Shown in pieces: positions 19,555-27,623 of a DNA stretch of 64,000 bases. The stretch comes from an uncultured Hyphomicrobiales bacterium. Lineage in GTDB: Bacteria > Pseudomonadota > Alphaproteobacteria > Rhizobiales > Devosiaceae. The stretch covers positions 120,029-184,028 of the forward strand of contig CAIKKY010000021.1 in NCBI GenBank assembly GCA_903828145.1, in the 5' to 3' direction. Below the pieces are notes generated by a model that saw only the letters and a program-made list of their open reading frames with translations, was not told the origin of the DNA and searched no databases. Each line of letters opens with the position of its first letter. Position 1 is the stretch's first letter. The position numbers and the translations under genes are program-made.

Positions 19555-20753
19555 CGCCGACCCTGATCAGTGCCGAGCCGGTGCTCCGCGACCCCAATGA
19601 TGGCATTGCGGTGCTCGAACGCACCCGCACGGTGGCCGAAACCTTCGGCATTCCGCTGGCCGTTCTGGCCGAGCTGACCCACCGTTGCCCGCTGCAATGC
19701 CCCTATTGCTCCAACCCCGTGGAGATGGAGCGCGCCAATGCCGAACTGACCACCGAGGAATGGACGCGCGTCCTCACTGAACTCGCCGAAATCGGCGTGT
19801 TGCAGGTGCATTTTTCGGGCGGCGAACCGACGGCCCGTAAAGATCTGGTCGAGCTGGTCCGCCATGCCACCCAGGTGGGACTTTACACCAACCTCATTAC
19901 CTCTGCGGTTCTCCTCACCCGCGACAAGCTGGTGGACCTTGCCGATGCCGGGCTCTGCCATGTGCAGATCAGCTTTCAGGGCAGCGAGCCGGTGCTGGCC
20001 GATCGCGTCGGCGGCTTCCGCAACGGCCACGTCAAAAAACTCGAAGTCGCCCAATGGGTGCGCGAACTCGAGCTGCCGCTGACCGTCAACGCCGTGATGC
20101 ACCGCCAGAACATCCACCAGCTGCGCGGCATGATCGATATGGCTGTCGAACTGGGGGCCGACCGCATTGAGGTCGCCAACGTGCAATACTACGGCTGGGC
20201 GCTCAAAAACCGCGCCGCGCTGATGCCAACCGTCGAGCAGCTCGACGAGATGACCGCCGTGGTCGATGAAGCCGAAACCCGGTTCAAGGGCATCATGGAG
20301 ATCGATTTCGTGATCCCCGACTATTACGCCACCCGCCCGAAAAAATGCATGGGCGGCTGGGGACGGCAGTTCTTCAACATCACGCCTTCAGGCAAGATCC
20401 TGCCCTGCCACGCCGCCGAAACCATCACCGACCTGGACTTCGATTCCGTGCGTTCGAACCATTCAATCGCGTGGATCTGGCAGAATTCCGAGGCCTTCAA
20501 CCGCTATCGCGGCACGGGCTGGATGCCCGAACCGTGCCAGAGCTGCGAATTCAAGGAGCAGGATTACGGCGGGTGCCGCTGCCAGGCCTTTGCGCTCACC
20601 GGCAATGCTGCCAATACCGATCCGGCTTGCCAGCTCTCCCCGTTTCACGCCACCATCTTCAAAGCCGCCGAGACTGAAGCCGCCGCCGACCAGCGCCGCT
20701 TTATCTACCGCAATTTTGCCGGCGGCACGCTGGAGAAGGACGAACCGGCCTGA
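19551..20753 (+). CDS. pqqE: PqqE, radical SAM enzyme of PQQ biosynthesis
   Basis: A 400-residue radical SAM/SPASM protein that joins Glu16 and Tyr20 of PqqA. The radical SAM cluster cysteines are Cys46, Cys50 and Cys53 (RCPLQCPYCSNP), followed by FSGGEPTAR for SAM binding. The C-terminal SPASM region carries KCMGGWG, KILPCHAAE and PCQSCEFKEQDYGGCRCQAF, supplying ligands for auxiliary clusters. Full length. The downstream peptidase begins within its stop codon region. Confidence 0.96.
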   Translation: MTPTLISAEPVLRDPNDGIAVLERTRTVAETFGIPLAVLAELTHRCPLQCPYCSNPVEMERANAELTTEEWTRVLTELAEIGVLQVHFSGGEPTARKDLVELVRHATQVGLYTNLITSAVLLTRDKLVDLADAGLCHVQISFQGSEPVLADRVGGFRNGHVKKLEVAQWVRELELPLTVNAVMHRQNIHQLRGMIDMAVELGADRIEVANVQYYGWALKNRAALMPTVEQLDEMTAVVDEAETRFKGIMEIDFVIPDYYATRPKKCMGGWGRQFFNITPSGKILPCHAAETITDLDFDSVRSNHSIAWIWQNSEAFNRYRGTGWMPEPCQSCEFKEQDYGGCRCQAFALTGNAANTDPACQLSPFHATIFKAAETEAAADQRRFIYRNFAGGTLEKDEPA

Positions 20754-21700
20754 GTGGACCTGAACACAGCTTCCGCCTCGATACCGGCGACGGGCACAGC
20801 CTGTCTGTCGCAACGCGGGGCGACCGATCAGCACCGGCAGCCGTGTTCCTCCACGGCGGGCCGGGCAGCGGCTGTCACCCATCGCACCGCCAGCTGTTTG
20901 CGGCGGACGATTGGTTTGCCGTGTTTCCCGATCAGCGCGGTGCCGGCCAGAGCACCCCGCACGGCGAGCGGCGCAACAACACCACGGCGCATCTCATCGC
21001 CGATCTCGAACGGATCAGGACGCATCTGGGGCTCGAACGCTGGCTGGTCGTCGGCGGGTCCTGGGGTGCCACGCTGGCGCTCGCCTATGCCGAGGCGCAC
21101 CCCGAGCGGGTGACCGGGCTCGCGCTCCGCGCCACGTTTTTCGGCACGCCGGACGAACTCGATTGGGCCTTTCTGCGCGGCCCGGCGGCTCTGCGGCCTG
21201 ATCTGCTCGAGCAGTTCCTGTCGCTGCTATCGCCCGAAGAACGGCGCGAGCCCCTCGCCGCCTATTATGCCCACATCCTGGGCGATGATGCGCAGCGCCA
21301 GCGCGTTGCGGCATGGATGTGGCACGATGTTGAACGCGTGCTCTCTGAGGCCAGCCCACCCGCGGCCCGCGTCGATGTCACACCCCATGCCGACACCGCG
21401 CTCAGGCTACCCGCCACGGCCCTGATGGAAGCCCATTATTTTCGCCACGATTGCTGGCTCGCCCCCGGCGAACTTCTGGCGAATGCCAGTCGGCTCCGGG
21501 GCATACCGGGCATCATCGTGCAGGGCCGCTACGATCTGTTGTGTCCGCCCGCCAATGGCCACGCCCTCGCGGCACGCTGGCCGGATGCTGAACTCCGCCT
21601 TGTCGAACTGGGCGGCCACGCGTTGAGCGACCCGAAAATCGCCCATGCGGTCGCGCGGTCCATCGCCGATCTGCGGCTCAAACTGCGCGTCAGCGCCTGA
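20750..21700 (+). CDS. pip: Proline iminopeptidase-like alpha/beta hydrolase (probable CTG start)
   Basis: An alpha/beta hydrolase of the prolyl aminopeptidase family (about 316 residues), releasing N-terminal proline or acting on small peptides. Motifs: HGGPGSG oxyanion loop (residues 35-41), DQRGAGQS, nucleophile GGSWG, Asp in GRYDLLC and His in GGHALSD. The first canonical in-frame start is a GTG at 20843, which would cut off a conserved strand (FRLDTGDGHSL). In-frame homology continues upstream to a CTG at 20750, which overlaps the pqqE stop as CTGA, with GGAGAAGGA about 9 bp before it. There is no ATG, GTG or TTG in that stretch. It may belong to the pqq operon, where a peptidase could help process the PqqA-derived dipeptide. 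That role is inference. Confidence 0.8.
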   Translation: MSGPEHSFRLDTGDGHSLSVATRGDRSAPAAVFLHGGPGSGCHPSHRQLFAADDWFAVFPDQRGAGQSTPHGERRNNTTAHLIADLERIRTHLGLERWLVVGGSWGATLALAYAEAHPERVTGLALRATFFGTPDELDWAFLRGPAALRPDLLEQFLSLLSPEERREPLAAYYAHILGDDAQRQRVAAWMWHDVERVLSEASPPAARVDVTPHADTALRLPATALMEAHYFRHDCWLAPGELLANASRLRGIPGIIVQGRYDLLCPPANGHALAARWPDAELRLVELGGHALSDPKIAHAVARSIADLRLKLRVSA

Positions 21701-22844
21701 AGCTCGCCCGATAGAGCGCATCCAGCGCGCGGACCAGTGCCCCGGGGCTTTCCGTGCTGAGCAGCCCCTCGTTGAGCCGCATCGAAGCCGCATGCTGGAA
21801 CGCCATATAGCCATTGTGCCGGGGCCGGACCCAGGCGCCATCCAGCGTGTGCCGCGTGTTGCGATAGAAATCCCCGGTCGGGCCGTTCACCGCGTCGCTC
21901 TCCCACGCGGCGGCATGGCCCGGCTGGCCGCCGGATTGCGCATAGAGCCCGGCCTGCACCGCAGCCGACGCAACCCAATAGGCATAGTCCCGCGCCGCCT
22001 CGGGAGCGCGTGAAAAGGCCGACACCGCAATGCCCGTGCCGCCAAGCGCCGAGCCCACCGGCCCGCGTCCGTGGCTCGGCAGATTGGTCATGGCCAGCCG
22101 GTGCGGCCGGAAACCGTCGAGCGCATAGCTCACATAGCCATAGCCATAGGGCATGAGCGCCACGAGCGCGTCTTTGCGCGCCATCGCCTCAGACGCCGCA
22201 ATCGGATCCATGGCGAAATTGCTGGGTTCAATATGGGCGACCAGCGCCTTGATCCGCTCGATGACGGCGATGCCCGCCGCGAGATCGATAAACGGTCCAT
22301 CGCCCGTCGCCGCCGGGGTGCCAAGCGCCCCAGCAATCGAGAAAAATGTCATCAGGCTGTGCGGCGCCAGCATGGGCAGCACCACCGCCCCGGCTTTCGC
22401 CAGATCGAGCACGTCGTCAAAACTCTGGGCCGGGGCCACAAGATCGGGCCGGTATACCTGCACCTGCGCCGCCGCATCGATGGGAAAGGCCCATTGATGC
22501 CCCGCCCATTCGTAACTCGGGTAGGATTGCCCGACGCTCCCGGCCCGCAGCGCCTGCCGCTCGGCTTCGCGCCCCGGCACATCAAGCGGTGCGAGGCAGC
22601 CCTCATCGGTAATCTGCCCGACATGCGGATGGTCTATGACGATCAGGTCATAGGCCCGCGCCAGCTCGTCCACCGGAAAGCTCTCGAAATCCTGCAGCGA
22701 CCGCTTTTCCCAGACAATCTCCACCCCGGTCATCTCGCGCCAGCGCGCGGCCGTGGCAACCATGGGATCGAACCCGCGCGGGTGGCTCCAGGTCATGCCC
22801 CTGAGCGTCAGGATCGGCGGTTTCGGCGGCGCGGGAAGGCTCAT
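21690..22844 (-). CDS. Extracellular solute-binding-family protein without signal peptide
   Basis: A 384-residue protein with the fold signature of family 1 ABC solute-binding proteins (LRGMTWSHPRGFDPMVATAARWREMTGVEIVWEKRSL at the start, GGTGIAVSAFSRAPEAA later). From the ATG at 22844 it begins MSLPAPPKPPILTLRG and has no signal peptide, lipobox or Tat motif; the longer open frame upstream (to 22937) has none either and overlaps the preceding gene. It follows a CaiB-type CoA-transferase gene by seven bases and no permease or ATPase is nearby. It may work in the cytoplasm with the CoA-transferase, or be exported in an unseen way. It converges with the peptidase gene by 11 bp. Confidence 0.7.
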   Translation of the reverse strand: MSLPAPPKPPILTLRGMTWSHPRGFDPMVATAARWREMTGVEIVWEKRSLQDFESFPVDELARAYDLIVIDHPHVGQITDEGCLAPLDVPGREAERQALRAGSVGQSYPSYEWAGHQWAFPIDAAAQVQVYRPDLVAPAQSFDDVLDLAKAGAVVLPMLAPHSLMTFFSIAGALGTPAATGDGPFIDLAAGIAVIERIKALVAHIEPSNFAMDPIAASEAMARKDALVALMPYGYGYVSYALDGFRPHRLAMTNLPSHGRGPVGSALGGTGIAVSAFSRAPEAARDYAYWVASAAVQAGLYAQSGGQPGHAAAWESDAVNGPTGDFYRNTRHTLDGAWVRPRHNGYMAFQHAASMRLNEGLLSTESPGALVRALDALYRASFRR

Positions 22845-22851
22845 GGTCGGC

Positions 22852-24015
22852 TCACAGCAAAAACTCGGATCGGATGCGGGCCGTATCCTGCCCGATGATC
22901 GGCGCGGCCACGGTGGCACGCGGGCGCACACCATCAACCCTCAGCGGCACACGCGTTGTGGCAATGCTCACCCCATCGGCGCGGCCCAGCGTCTGCAACA
23001 GATCAAGCCCGGTAAACCCGTCGCTGGCCAGCAGTTCGGGCCAATCGAGCACCTTGGCGCACCAGATATCCGCCGGTTCCAGCACCGCGAGCCACGCCTC
23101 GGTCGGCTGGGTGATGAGCCGGTTCGCAATGATTTCCTTGATCCCGTCCCGGTCGGTGAACGGCGCCTTGGCATCGAGCCCCCGGATCGCGGCAATGCCC
23201 AAGAGGTCGCCCAACCGGTCAAGCGGCGTCATGGCGAGCGCCAGATAGCCATTTTGCGTCGGATAGACCCCGTAGGGCGCCGAGAGATAGGCGTGCGCAT
23301 TGCGGAACGCTGCCTTTTGCGGCACCCGCCCGCCATCGTTGAGATAGGTGGTCAGCACTTCGAACTGGAAATCAACCAGCGCCTCAAGCAGGCTGGTTTC
23401 AATATGGGCGCCAACTCCCGTGCGCCCGCGCCGCACCAGCGCCGCCAGCACGCCCTGCACAATGGCATTGCCCGCCAACAGGTCGGCAATGGCCAGCCCG
23501 AAGGGCACCGGCCCCTGCGCAGCATCGCCATTGAGCCACATCACGCCCGAACGCGCCTGCGCGAGCAGATCCTGCCCCGGCCGCATGGCCCAGGGCCCCT
23601 CGTCGCCATAGCCCGAGATTGAGGCATAGACGATGCCGGGGTTGATGGCCTTCACCGCGTCATAGCCCAGCCCCAGCCGCTCGATCACGCCGGGGCGAAA
23701 ATTCTGGATGAGCACATCGGCCCGGGCGATCAGCTTCTTCACCGCCTCGGCATCAGCCGGGTTTTTGAAATCCGCCGCAAAGCTCTGTTTGCCACGGTTG
23801 ATGGCGTGAAACAGCGTCGAATCCCCGCCAATCTCGGTATCGGACAGATAGAGCCTGCGACAGAGATCGCCGCCATCGGGCCGCTCGATCTTGATGACGC
23901 GCGCGCCGAGGTCCTGAAGACGCAGCGCCGCGAACGGGCCAGACAGGAACTGCGCCATGTCGAGCACCAGCACGCCATCGAGGAGACCCGTCTCGTGACC
24001 GGATGGTTCGCTCAT
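22852..24015 (-). CDS. CaiB/BaiF (class III) CoA-transferase
   Basis: A 387-residue family III CoA-transferase, moving CoA between carboxylic acids. Family features: LDGVLVLDMAQFLSGPFAA, LGARVIKIERPDGGD, NRGKQSF, ADVLIQNFRPGV, SGYGDEGPW and the catalytic Asp149 in RPGQDLLAQ. The ATG at 24015 has GAGAGG upstream and is preferred to the ATG seven codons earlier. It is first in a two-gene operon with the solute-binding-like protein. The acid substrate is unknown. Confidence 0.85.
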   Translation of the reverse strand: MSEPSGHETGLLDGVLVLDMAQFLSGPFAALRLQDLGARVIKIERPDGGDLCRRLYLSDTEIGGDSTLFHAINRGKQSFAADFKNPADAEAVKKLIARADVLIQNFRPGVIERLGLGYDAVKAINPGIVYASISGYGDEGPWAMRPGQDLLAQARSGVMWLNGDAAQGPVPFGLAIADLLAGNAIVQGVLAALVRRGRTGVGAHIETSLLEALVDFQFEVLTTYLNDGGRVPQKAAFRNAHAYLSAPYGVYPTQNGYLALAMTPLDRLGDLLGIAAIRGLDAKAPFTDRDGIKEIIANRLITQPTEAWLAVLEPADIWCAKVLDWPELLASDGFTGLDLLQTLGRADGVSIATTRVPLRVDGVRPRATVAAPIIGQDTARIRSEFLL

Positions 24016-24179
24016 GGTGCGGCGCCTCTCATTCATCTGTGCAACTGCAATTCAACTATGAAACACAAAAAGCCGCTGTCAAGCCGGGATTGCGCCCGCT
24101 CCGTCAGGGCTTCCCCCGGCTTGGCGGGCCTTTGGCACCTCTTTAGTCTTCGGAAAAACTGAGGGTGGAGCGACACGCC

Positions 24180-24626
24180 ATGGCCAATTTCCTTGCCTTT
24201 ACGGCTCACATGCCCGCGCGGACGCTCGAGCGCGGCGAAACCCTGACCGAACTCGGTGAATACACAGGCGAAATGTATGTTCTTGAGGAGGGGCGGCTCA
24301 CCGTGGAACGCGATGGTGTGGTCATCGCCACCCTGTCCGAGCCCGGCGCCGTCATTGGTGAAATGGCGGTGCTGCTCGGTAGCGCACACACGGCCACCGT
24401 CCGCGCGGCGGACCGCTCAACGGTCAGGACCATCGTGGACGCCATCGGCTTCCTGGAGCGCACGCCGCTGGCTGCGCTCCATGTCGCCACCATCGCCTGT
24501 GCGCGGCTCGATGCGACCTCGGCGCTGGTCGTCAGCCTGAAACATGAACTTGAGATACCGACCCCGCACCCGGGCCTGTTCGCGCGTCTTCTCGGAGCCC
24601 TCACCGGCCCTATGCCGCCAAGCTGA
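24180..24626 (+). CDS. Cyclic-nucleotide-binding-domain protein (no HTH)
   Basis: A 148-residue protein that is essentially one CNB (Crp-type) beta-roll: ERGETLTELGEYTGEMYVLEEGRLTV, then GAVIGEMAVLLGSAHTATVRA as the phosphate-binding cassette, then short helices. There is no DNA-binding helix-turn-helix and no membrane segment. The cassette has His where cyclic-nucleotide binders have the phosphate-contacting Arg, so it may not bind cAMP or cGMP. ATG 24180 follows GGTGGAG. Divergent from the CoA-transferase operon. Confidence 0.75.
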   Translation: MANFLAFTAHMPARTLERGETLTELGEYTGEMYVLEEGRLTVERDGVVIATLSEPGAVIGEMAVLLGSAHTATVRAADRSTVRTIVDAIGFLERTPLAALHVATIACARLDATSALVVSLKHELEIPTPHPGLFARLLGALTGPMPPS

Positions 24627-24750
24627 CCCGGTTCTCCTTGGCCTAAAGGACCAAAAGACCATTTTGCGCTTCCTCCAGAATGGAGGTTTTGTCTGTTGCG
24701 TAACAACACGTATCAGCGGTAAACCTTACATGTATAACGGAGAGCGCGTA

Positions 24751-24972
24751 ATGAAGTGTCGCTGCGATATCATCCATCGCGCCACGGGCTGGGAAGTCTT
24801 TATTGAGGGCTGGTCATTATCGACGCATACGGCGCGCGACGCTGCCATTCACGAGGCCCAGCAGCACGCCGCGCGCGCCCGCGAATCTGGTCGAACGCTG
24901 GATGTCTTCCTCTGGGACGACATGCCGATCCGCCTGATCGATGTCGAACTGCCGGTCCCGGTCATGCACTAA
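24751..24972 (+). CDS. Small hypothetical protein (73 aa)
   Basis: A 73-residue protein starting MKCRCDIIHRATGWEVFIEGWSL with an alternating strand-helix pattern; it is soluble, with no signal peptide. GGAG lies 9 bp upstream of the ATG, and the codon bias is similar to neighbouring genes. A longer frame extends upstream inside the CNB gene's 3' end but lacks a ribosome site. A GC-rich hairpin follows the stop. Function unknown; not recognised. Confidence 0.55.
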   Translation: MKCRCDIIHRATGWEVFIEGWSLSTHTARDAAIHEAQQHAARARESGRTLDVFLWDDMPIRLIDVELPVPVMH

Positions 24973-24974
24973 AG

Positions 24975-24997
24975 GCCCCGGAGCAGTGCCCCGGGGC
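24975..24997. terminator. GC-rich hairpin between convergent genes
   Basis: Stem GCCCCGG (24975-24981) with CCGGGGC (24991-24997) and a 9-nt loop, placed between the stops of two convergent genes. There is no U tract on either side, so it is a weak candidate for a bidirectional terminator. Confidence 0.4.
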
Positions 24998-25011
24998 GTG
25001 ACGGTAACGGC

Positions 25012-25425
25012 TCAGAGACCCGAGTTGTCCTCATTCAGCATCTGCTGGCCCGGCGCGTAGTCCTTGGCGCTCTCGCCATCCTGCTTCAGCTGGCCGGGTG
25101 CGTAATCCTTGGCCGACTTGGCATTGTCTTCATCGGGGTTGAACGTTGCACCCTCGCAGAAGGCCTGTTCATCGGCATTGGTGGGGTACGTGGTCGAGTA
25201 GTCAAACACCACCGAAACACCGCCGCTTTCTGTGGCGAGAAGGTTCGCCTGGTCTCGCGACAGATAGGTTCCGCTCAGCGCCGTGGCATCGGCACCGGCC
25301 TCGGCATCTTCAATCGAGCCGAAGGTGATGAGGCAGACCATGTCCGGTTCGGCAACCTGTGCGAAGGCCGCGCCCGACAGGAGGGGAGTTGCGGCAACCA
25401 GGGCCGCGATCAACAGCTTTTTCAT
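25012..25425 (-). CDS. Small secreted protein with SAKDYAPGQ repeats
   Basis: A 137-residue protein with a clear signal peptide (MKKLLIAALVAATPLLSGAAFAQ). The mature part begins VAEPDMVCLITFGSIEDAE, has two cysteines that could pair, and ends with two copies of SAKDYAPGQ separated by LKQDGE, within an acidic tail. The repeats look like an exposed or binding tail. ATG 25425 has GAAAGGATC upstream. I do not recognise a named family; periplasmic or secreted location follows from the signal peptide. Confidence 0.7.
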   Translation of the reverse strand: MKKLLIAALVAATPLLSGAAFAQVAEPDMVCLITFGSIEDAEAGADATALSGTYLSRDQANLLATESGGVSVVFDYSTTYPTNADEQAFCEGATFNPDEDNAKSAKDYAPGQLKQDGESAKDYAPGQQMLNEDNSGL

Positions 25426-25528
25426 GTGAGATCCTTTCTCAACGCCCCCGAGCAACGCCAACGGCGGGTTCGGCTTATTGTTCCGTGAAAAACAAATTCA
25501 CAGACGGGTGAAGGACATCAAAACAATA

Positions 25529-25552
25529 AAGGCGGCACCTGAGCGCCGCCTT
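25529..25552 (-). terminator. Terminator of the response regulator gene
   Basis: An 8-bp stem AAGGCGGC / GCCGCCTT with an 8-nt loop. The plus-strand A-rich run before it (25517-25530) reads as a U-rich tract on the minus strand. It lies 30 bp after the stop of the leftward response regulator. Confidence 0.7.
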
Positions 25553-25581
25553 CACCTGAAACCGATTATCAGGGCCTATAG

Positions 25582-26376
25582 TTAATTCCGTCCGGCCTCG
25601 ACGTTGCTGCGCAGCCACTCGGAAAACAACTCCATCGCGTCACGGCATTTCTGGGTCTGCTGCACCAGCACGCGACGCCGATCCACTGGATCGGGCTGGC
25701 GTTCGATCAGGCCCATATCAAGCAGCGTGCCCAGACGGCGCAGCGCCGTCGTGGCCGATGCGCCCGAGGCGAGGCAGAGGTCCGAAACCGTCACCGTGCG
25801 CCCGCCAACCGTAGAGGCATGCAGATCGAGCAGCATGTTCCACGCCGGATCTTCAAACAGCTGGCTGCCAAAAATCCCGTCACGCTTCTTGCGCACTTCC
25901 AGCATCAGTTGCGCGGGTCGGGCCCCCTGCAGCGAATTCGTCGGCCGGCCGGCGGCCACCCGGGTCGCCTCACGCTTCAGCGATTCCACCAGCTCATCCG
26001 GCATCACCGGCTTGGGCAGAAAGTCGACCACCCCGAGCCGCAACGCCGTGAGAATATTGTCCGCAGATGCAAAGCCCGAACAGACAATCGACCTGAGCCG
26101 TCGCCCGCGCGCTGCCTTCGAGAGCTTGCGCAAAAGTTCAAGGCCGCTGATGTCGCCAAGCATGATGTCGGTGACGACCAGTTCGATCGTCGCATCGCCC
26201 TCGATAATATGCAGCGCATCGGACGCACTCGTGGCGACCGCCACGGTAAAACCGGCATGGGCTACCGCCTCGGCGAGTTCAGCCGCGAGATCCGCGTCGT
26301 CCTCGACAATGAGTACACCATGCGGCACCGCCGCCTCAGCCAATGTCGTTTCCCGCACAGTCGGCAAACCGATCAT
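25582..26376 (-). CDS. Response regulator with C-terminal MarR-like winged helix
   Basis: A 264-residue two-domain protein. A receiver domain (about residues 18-135) carries the acidic pair in LIVEDDADLA, the phospho-acceptor Asp in VVTDIMLGD and Lys in FLPKPV. After a linker comes a winged-helix region (about 165-255, WNMLLDLHAS...TVSDLCLASGASATTALRRLGTLLDMGLIERQ...DRRRVLV) resembling MarR-type HTH. This receiver-MarR combination occurs in alphaproteobacteria. No sensor kinase is adjacent, so it is an orphan here. ATG 26376 is preceded by GGGGGGC. Confidence 0.8.
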   Translation of the reverse strand: MIGLPTVRETTLAEAAVPHGVLIVEDDADLAAELAEAVAHAGFTVAVATSASDALHIIEGDATIELVVTDIMLGDISGLELLRKLSKAARGRRLRSIVCSGFASADNILTALRLGVVDFLPKPVMPDELVESLKREATRVAAGRPTNSLQGARPAQLMLEVRKKRDGIFGSQLFEDPAWNMLLDLHASTVGGRTVTVSDLCLASGASATTALRRLGTLLDMGLIERQPDPVDRRRVLVQQTQKCRDAMELFSEWLRSNVEAGRN

Positions 26377-26855
26377 ACGCGCCCCCCAATCAGACCCCCG
26401 CAAACCCGAACAGGAAAAGCCACACTGCACGCAAAAACCGCAAACCTAACTCCAACCGGAACGAACGAGTTTCGGCCCGAGTTGTACACACTGTAATTCG
26501 TTTTTTCGTAGTCTTCTAAAAACGGGCACAGTTGTATGGATTTATGCCGCCCGCACTTTGTCCTTTGAAGGGTTTTTCTCTTCATAATGGAGGTAATTTT
26601 AACCAATGCACGAGTCGATAGAGTCTAGTTCATTGTGACTGATTCTTAGAATTTGAGTGTATTCACTAAATTGCTTATAAAATTACTAGTCGCGCTTACT
26701 TTAACAAAATGCATGACTATTCGGATCAAAAACGGAACGGACACCGCGCTGCGGCCCCCTGCGTCCGCTGAGCCCGGGCACAAGGCTTATTGCCTATCGA
26801 CAGTCTGACTGCTTGGCTTTACCTCCCATGAGGGCATCACACGCTCGGGGGCAAA
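26377..26855. other. AT-rich intergenic region
   Basis: About 480 bp between the divergent response regulator and SDR genes. The centre (26480-26725) is strikingly rich in A and T compared with the surroundings. Short frames exist but show no codon bias or ribosome site. It most likely holds the two divergent promoters. No tRNA, small RNA or repeat was identified. Confidence 0.5.
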
Positions 26856-27623
26856 ATGACCTTGCGCATTGATCTGGAAGGGCAAACCGCCCTTGTGACG
26901 GGCGCAAGCCGCGGGCTGGGCCAGGCGATGGCGCGGGCTCTTGCGAGCGCCGGTGCGCATGTGGTCGCGCTCGGCCGGTCGCCCGCAGGCCTTGAAACAA
27001 CGGTGAAGGCGATTCACGCAGCAGGCGGCAGTGCCGAAGCCGATGTCTTTGACCTCACCGACCTCGCGGCTCTGCCCGGCCATATTGCCGATCTGGCCAA
27101 AAGGTGCGGCGCCCTCGATATCCTCATCAACAATGCCGGGGTCGAAGAAGTCACCCCCTCGTTGGATGTGACCGAAGCAATCTGGGACCGCATTGTCGAT
27201 ACGAACCTCAAGGCGGCGTTTTTCACCGCCCAGGCGGTAGCCCGCACCATGGCCGAAAGGCAGCGCCCGGGCGCCATCGTCAATATCGCCTCGCTCACCA
27301 GCTTTGTCGGTATCCCCACAGCGGCGCCCTATGGCGCGTCCAAGACCGGCCTTCTGGGGCTCACGCGGGCGCTCTCGACCGAATGGGCGCCGCTTGGCAT
27401 CCGGGTCAATGCGATCGCGCCGGGGTACTTCCGCACCGACATGACCGAGGTCTTTTACCGCGATGCGGATTGGCAAGCCGCCATGCTGGCCAAAATCCCG
27501 CAGGGCCGCTTCGGCAGGCCGGATGATATCGCCGGCGCTGTGGTCTTCCTCTCGAGCCCCGCAGCGGCGTACATTACCGGGCAATGCCTCGGCATTGATG
27601 GCGGATATCTGGCATCGATATGA
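26856..27623 (+). CDS. SDR-family NAD(P)-dependent oxidoreductase
   Basis: A 255-residue classical short-chain dehydrogenase. Cofactor motif TGASRGLGQA (residues 15-24), NNAG, catalytic Ser in NIASLTSF and Tyr-x-x-x-Lys in PYGASKTG, and the C-terminal GQCLGIDGGYLAS. It resembles gluconate 5-dehydrogenase and 2-dehydro-3-deoxy-D-gluconate 5-dehydrogenase, that is, a polyol or sugar-acid dehydrogenase. It overlaps the PotA-type ATPase by ATGA, so it is the first gene of an uptake and oxidation operon. Confidence 0.85.
   Translation: MTLRIDLEGQTALVTGASRGLGQAMARALASAGAHVVALGRSPAGLETTVKAIHAAGGSAEADVFDLTDLAALPGHIADLAKRCGALDILINNAGVEEVTPSLDVTEAIWDRIVDTNLKAAFFTAQAVARTMAERQRPGAIVNIASLTSFVGIPTAAPYGASKTGLLGLTRALSTEWAPLGIRVNAIAPGYFRTDMTEVFYRDADWQAAMLAKIPQGRFGRPDDIAGAVVFLSSPAAAYITGQCLGIDGGYLASI

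Noticed and set aside
26373..26606. Short minus-strand frame in the AT-rich gap before the response regulator
   Set aside because: No ribosome site, no homology, and the region looks like a promoter.
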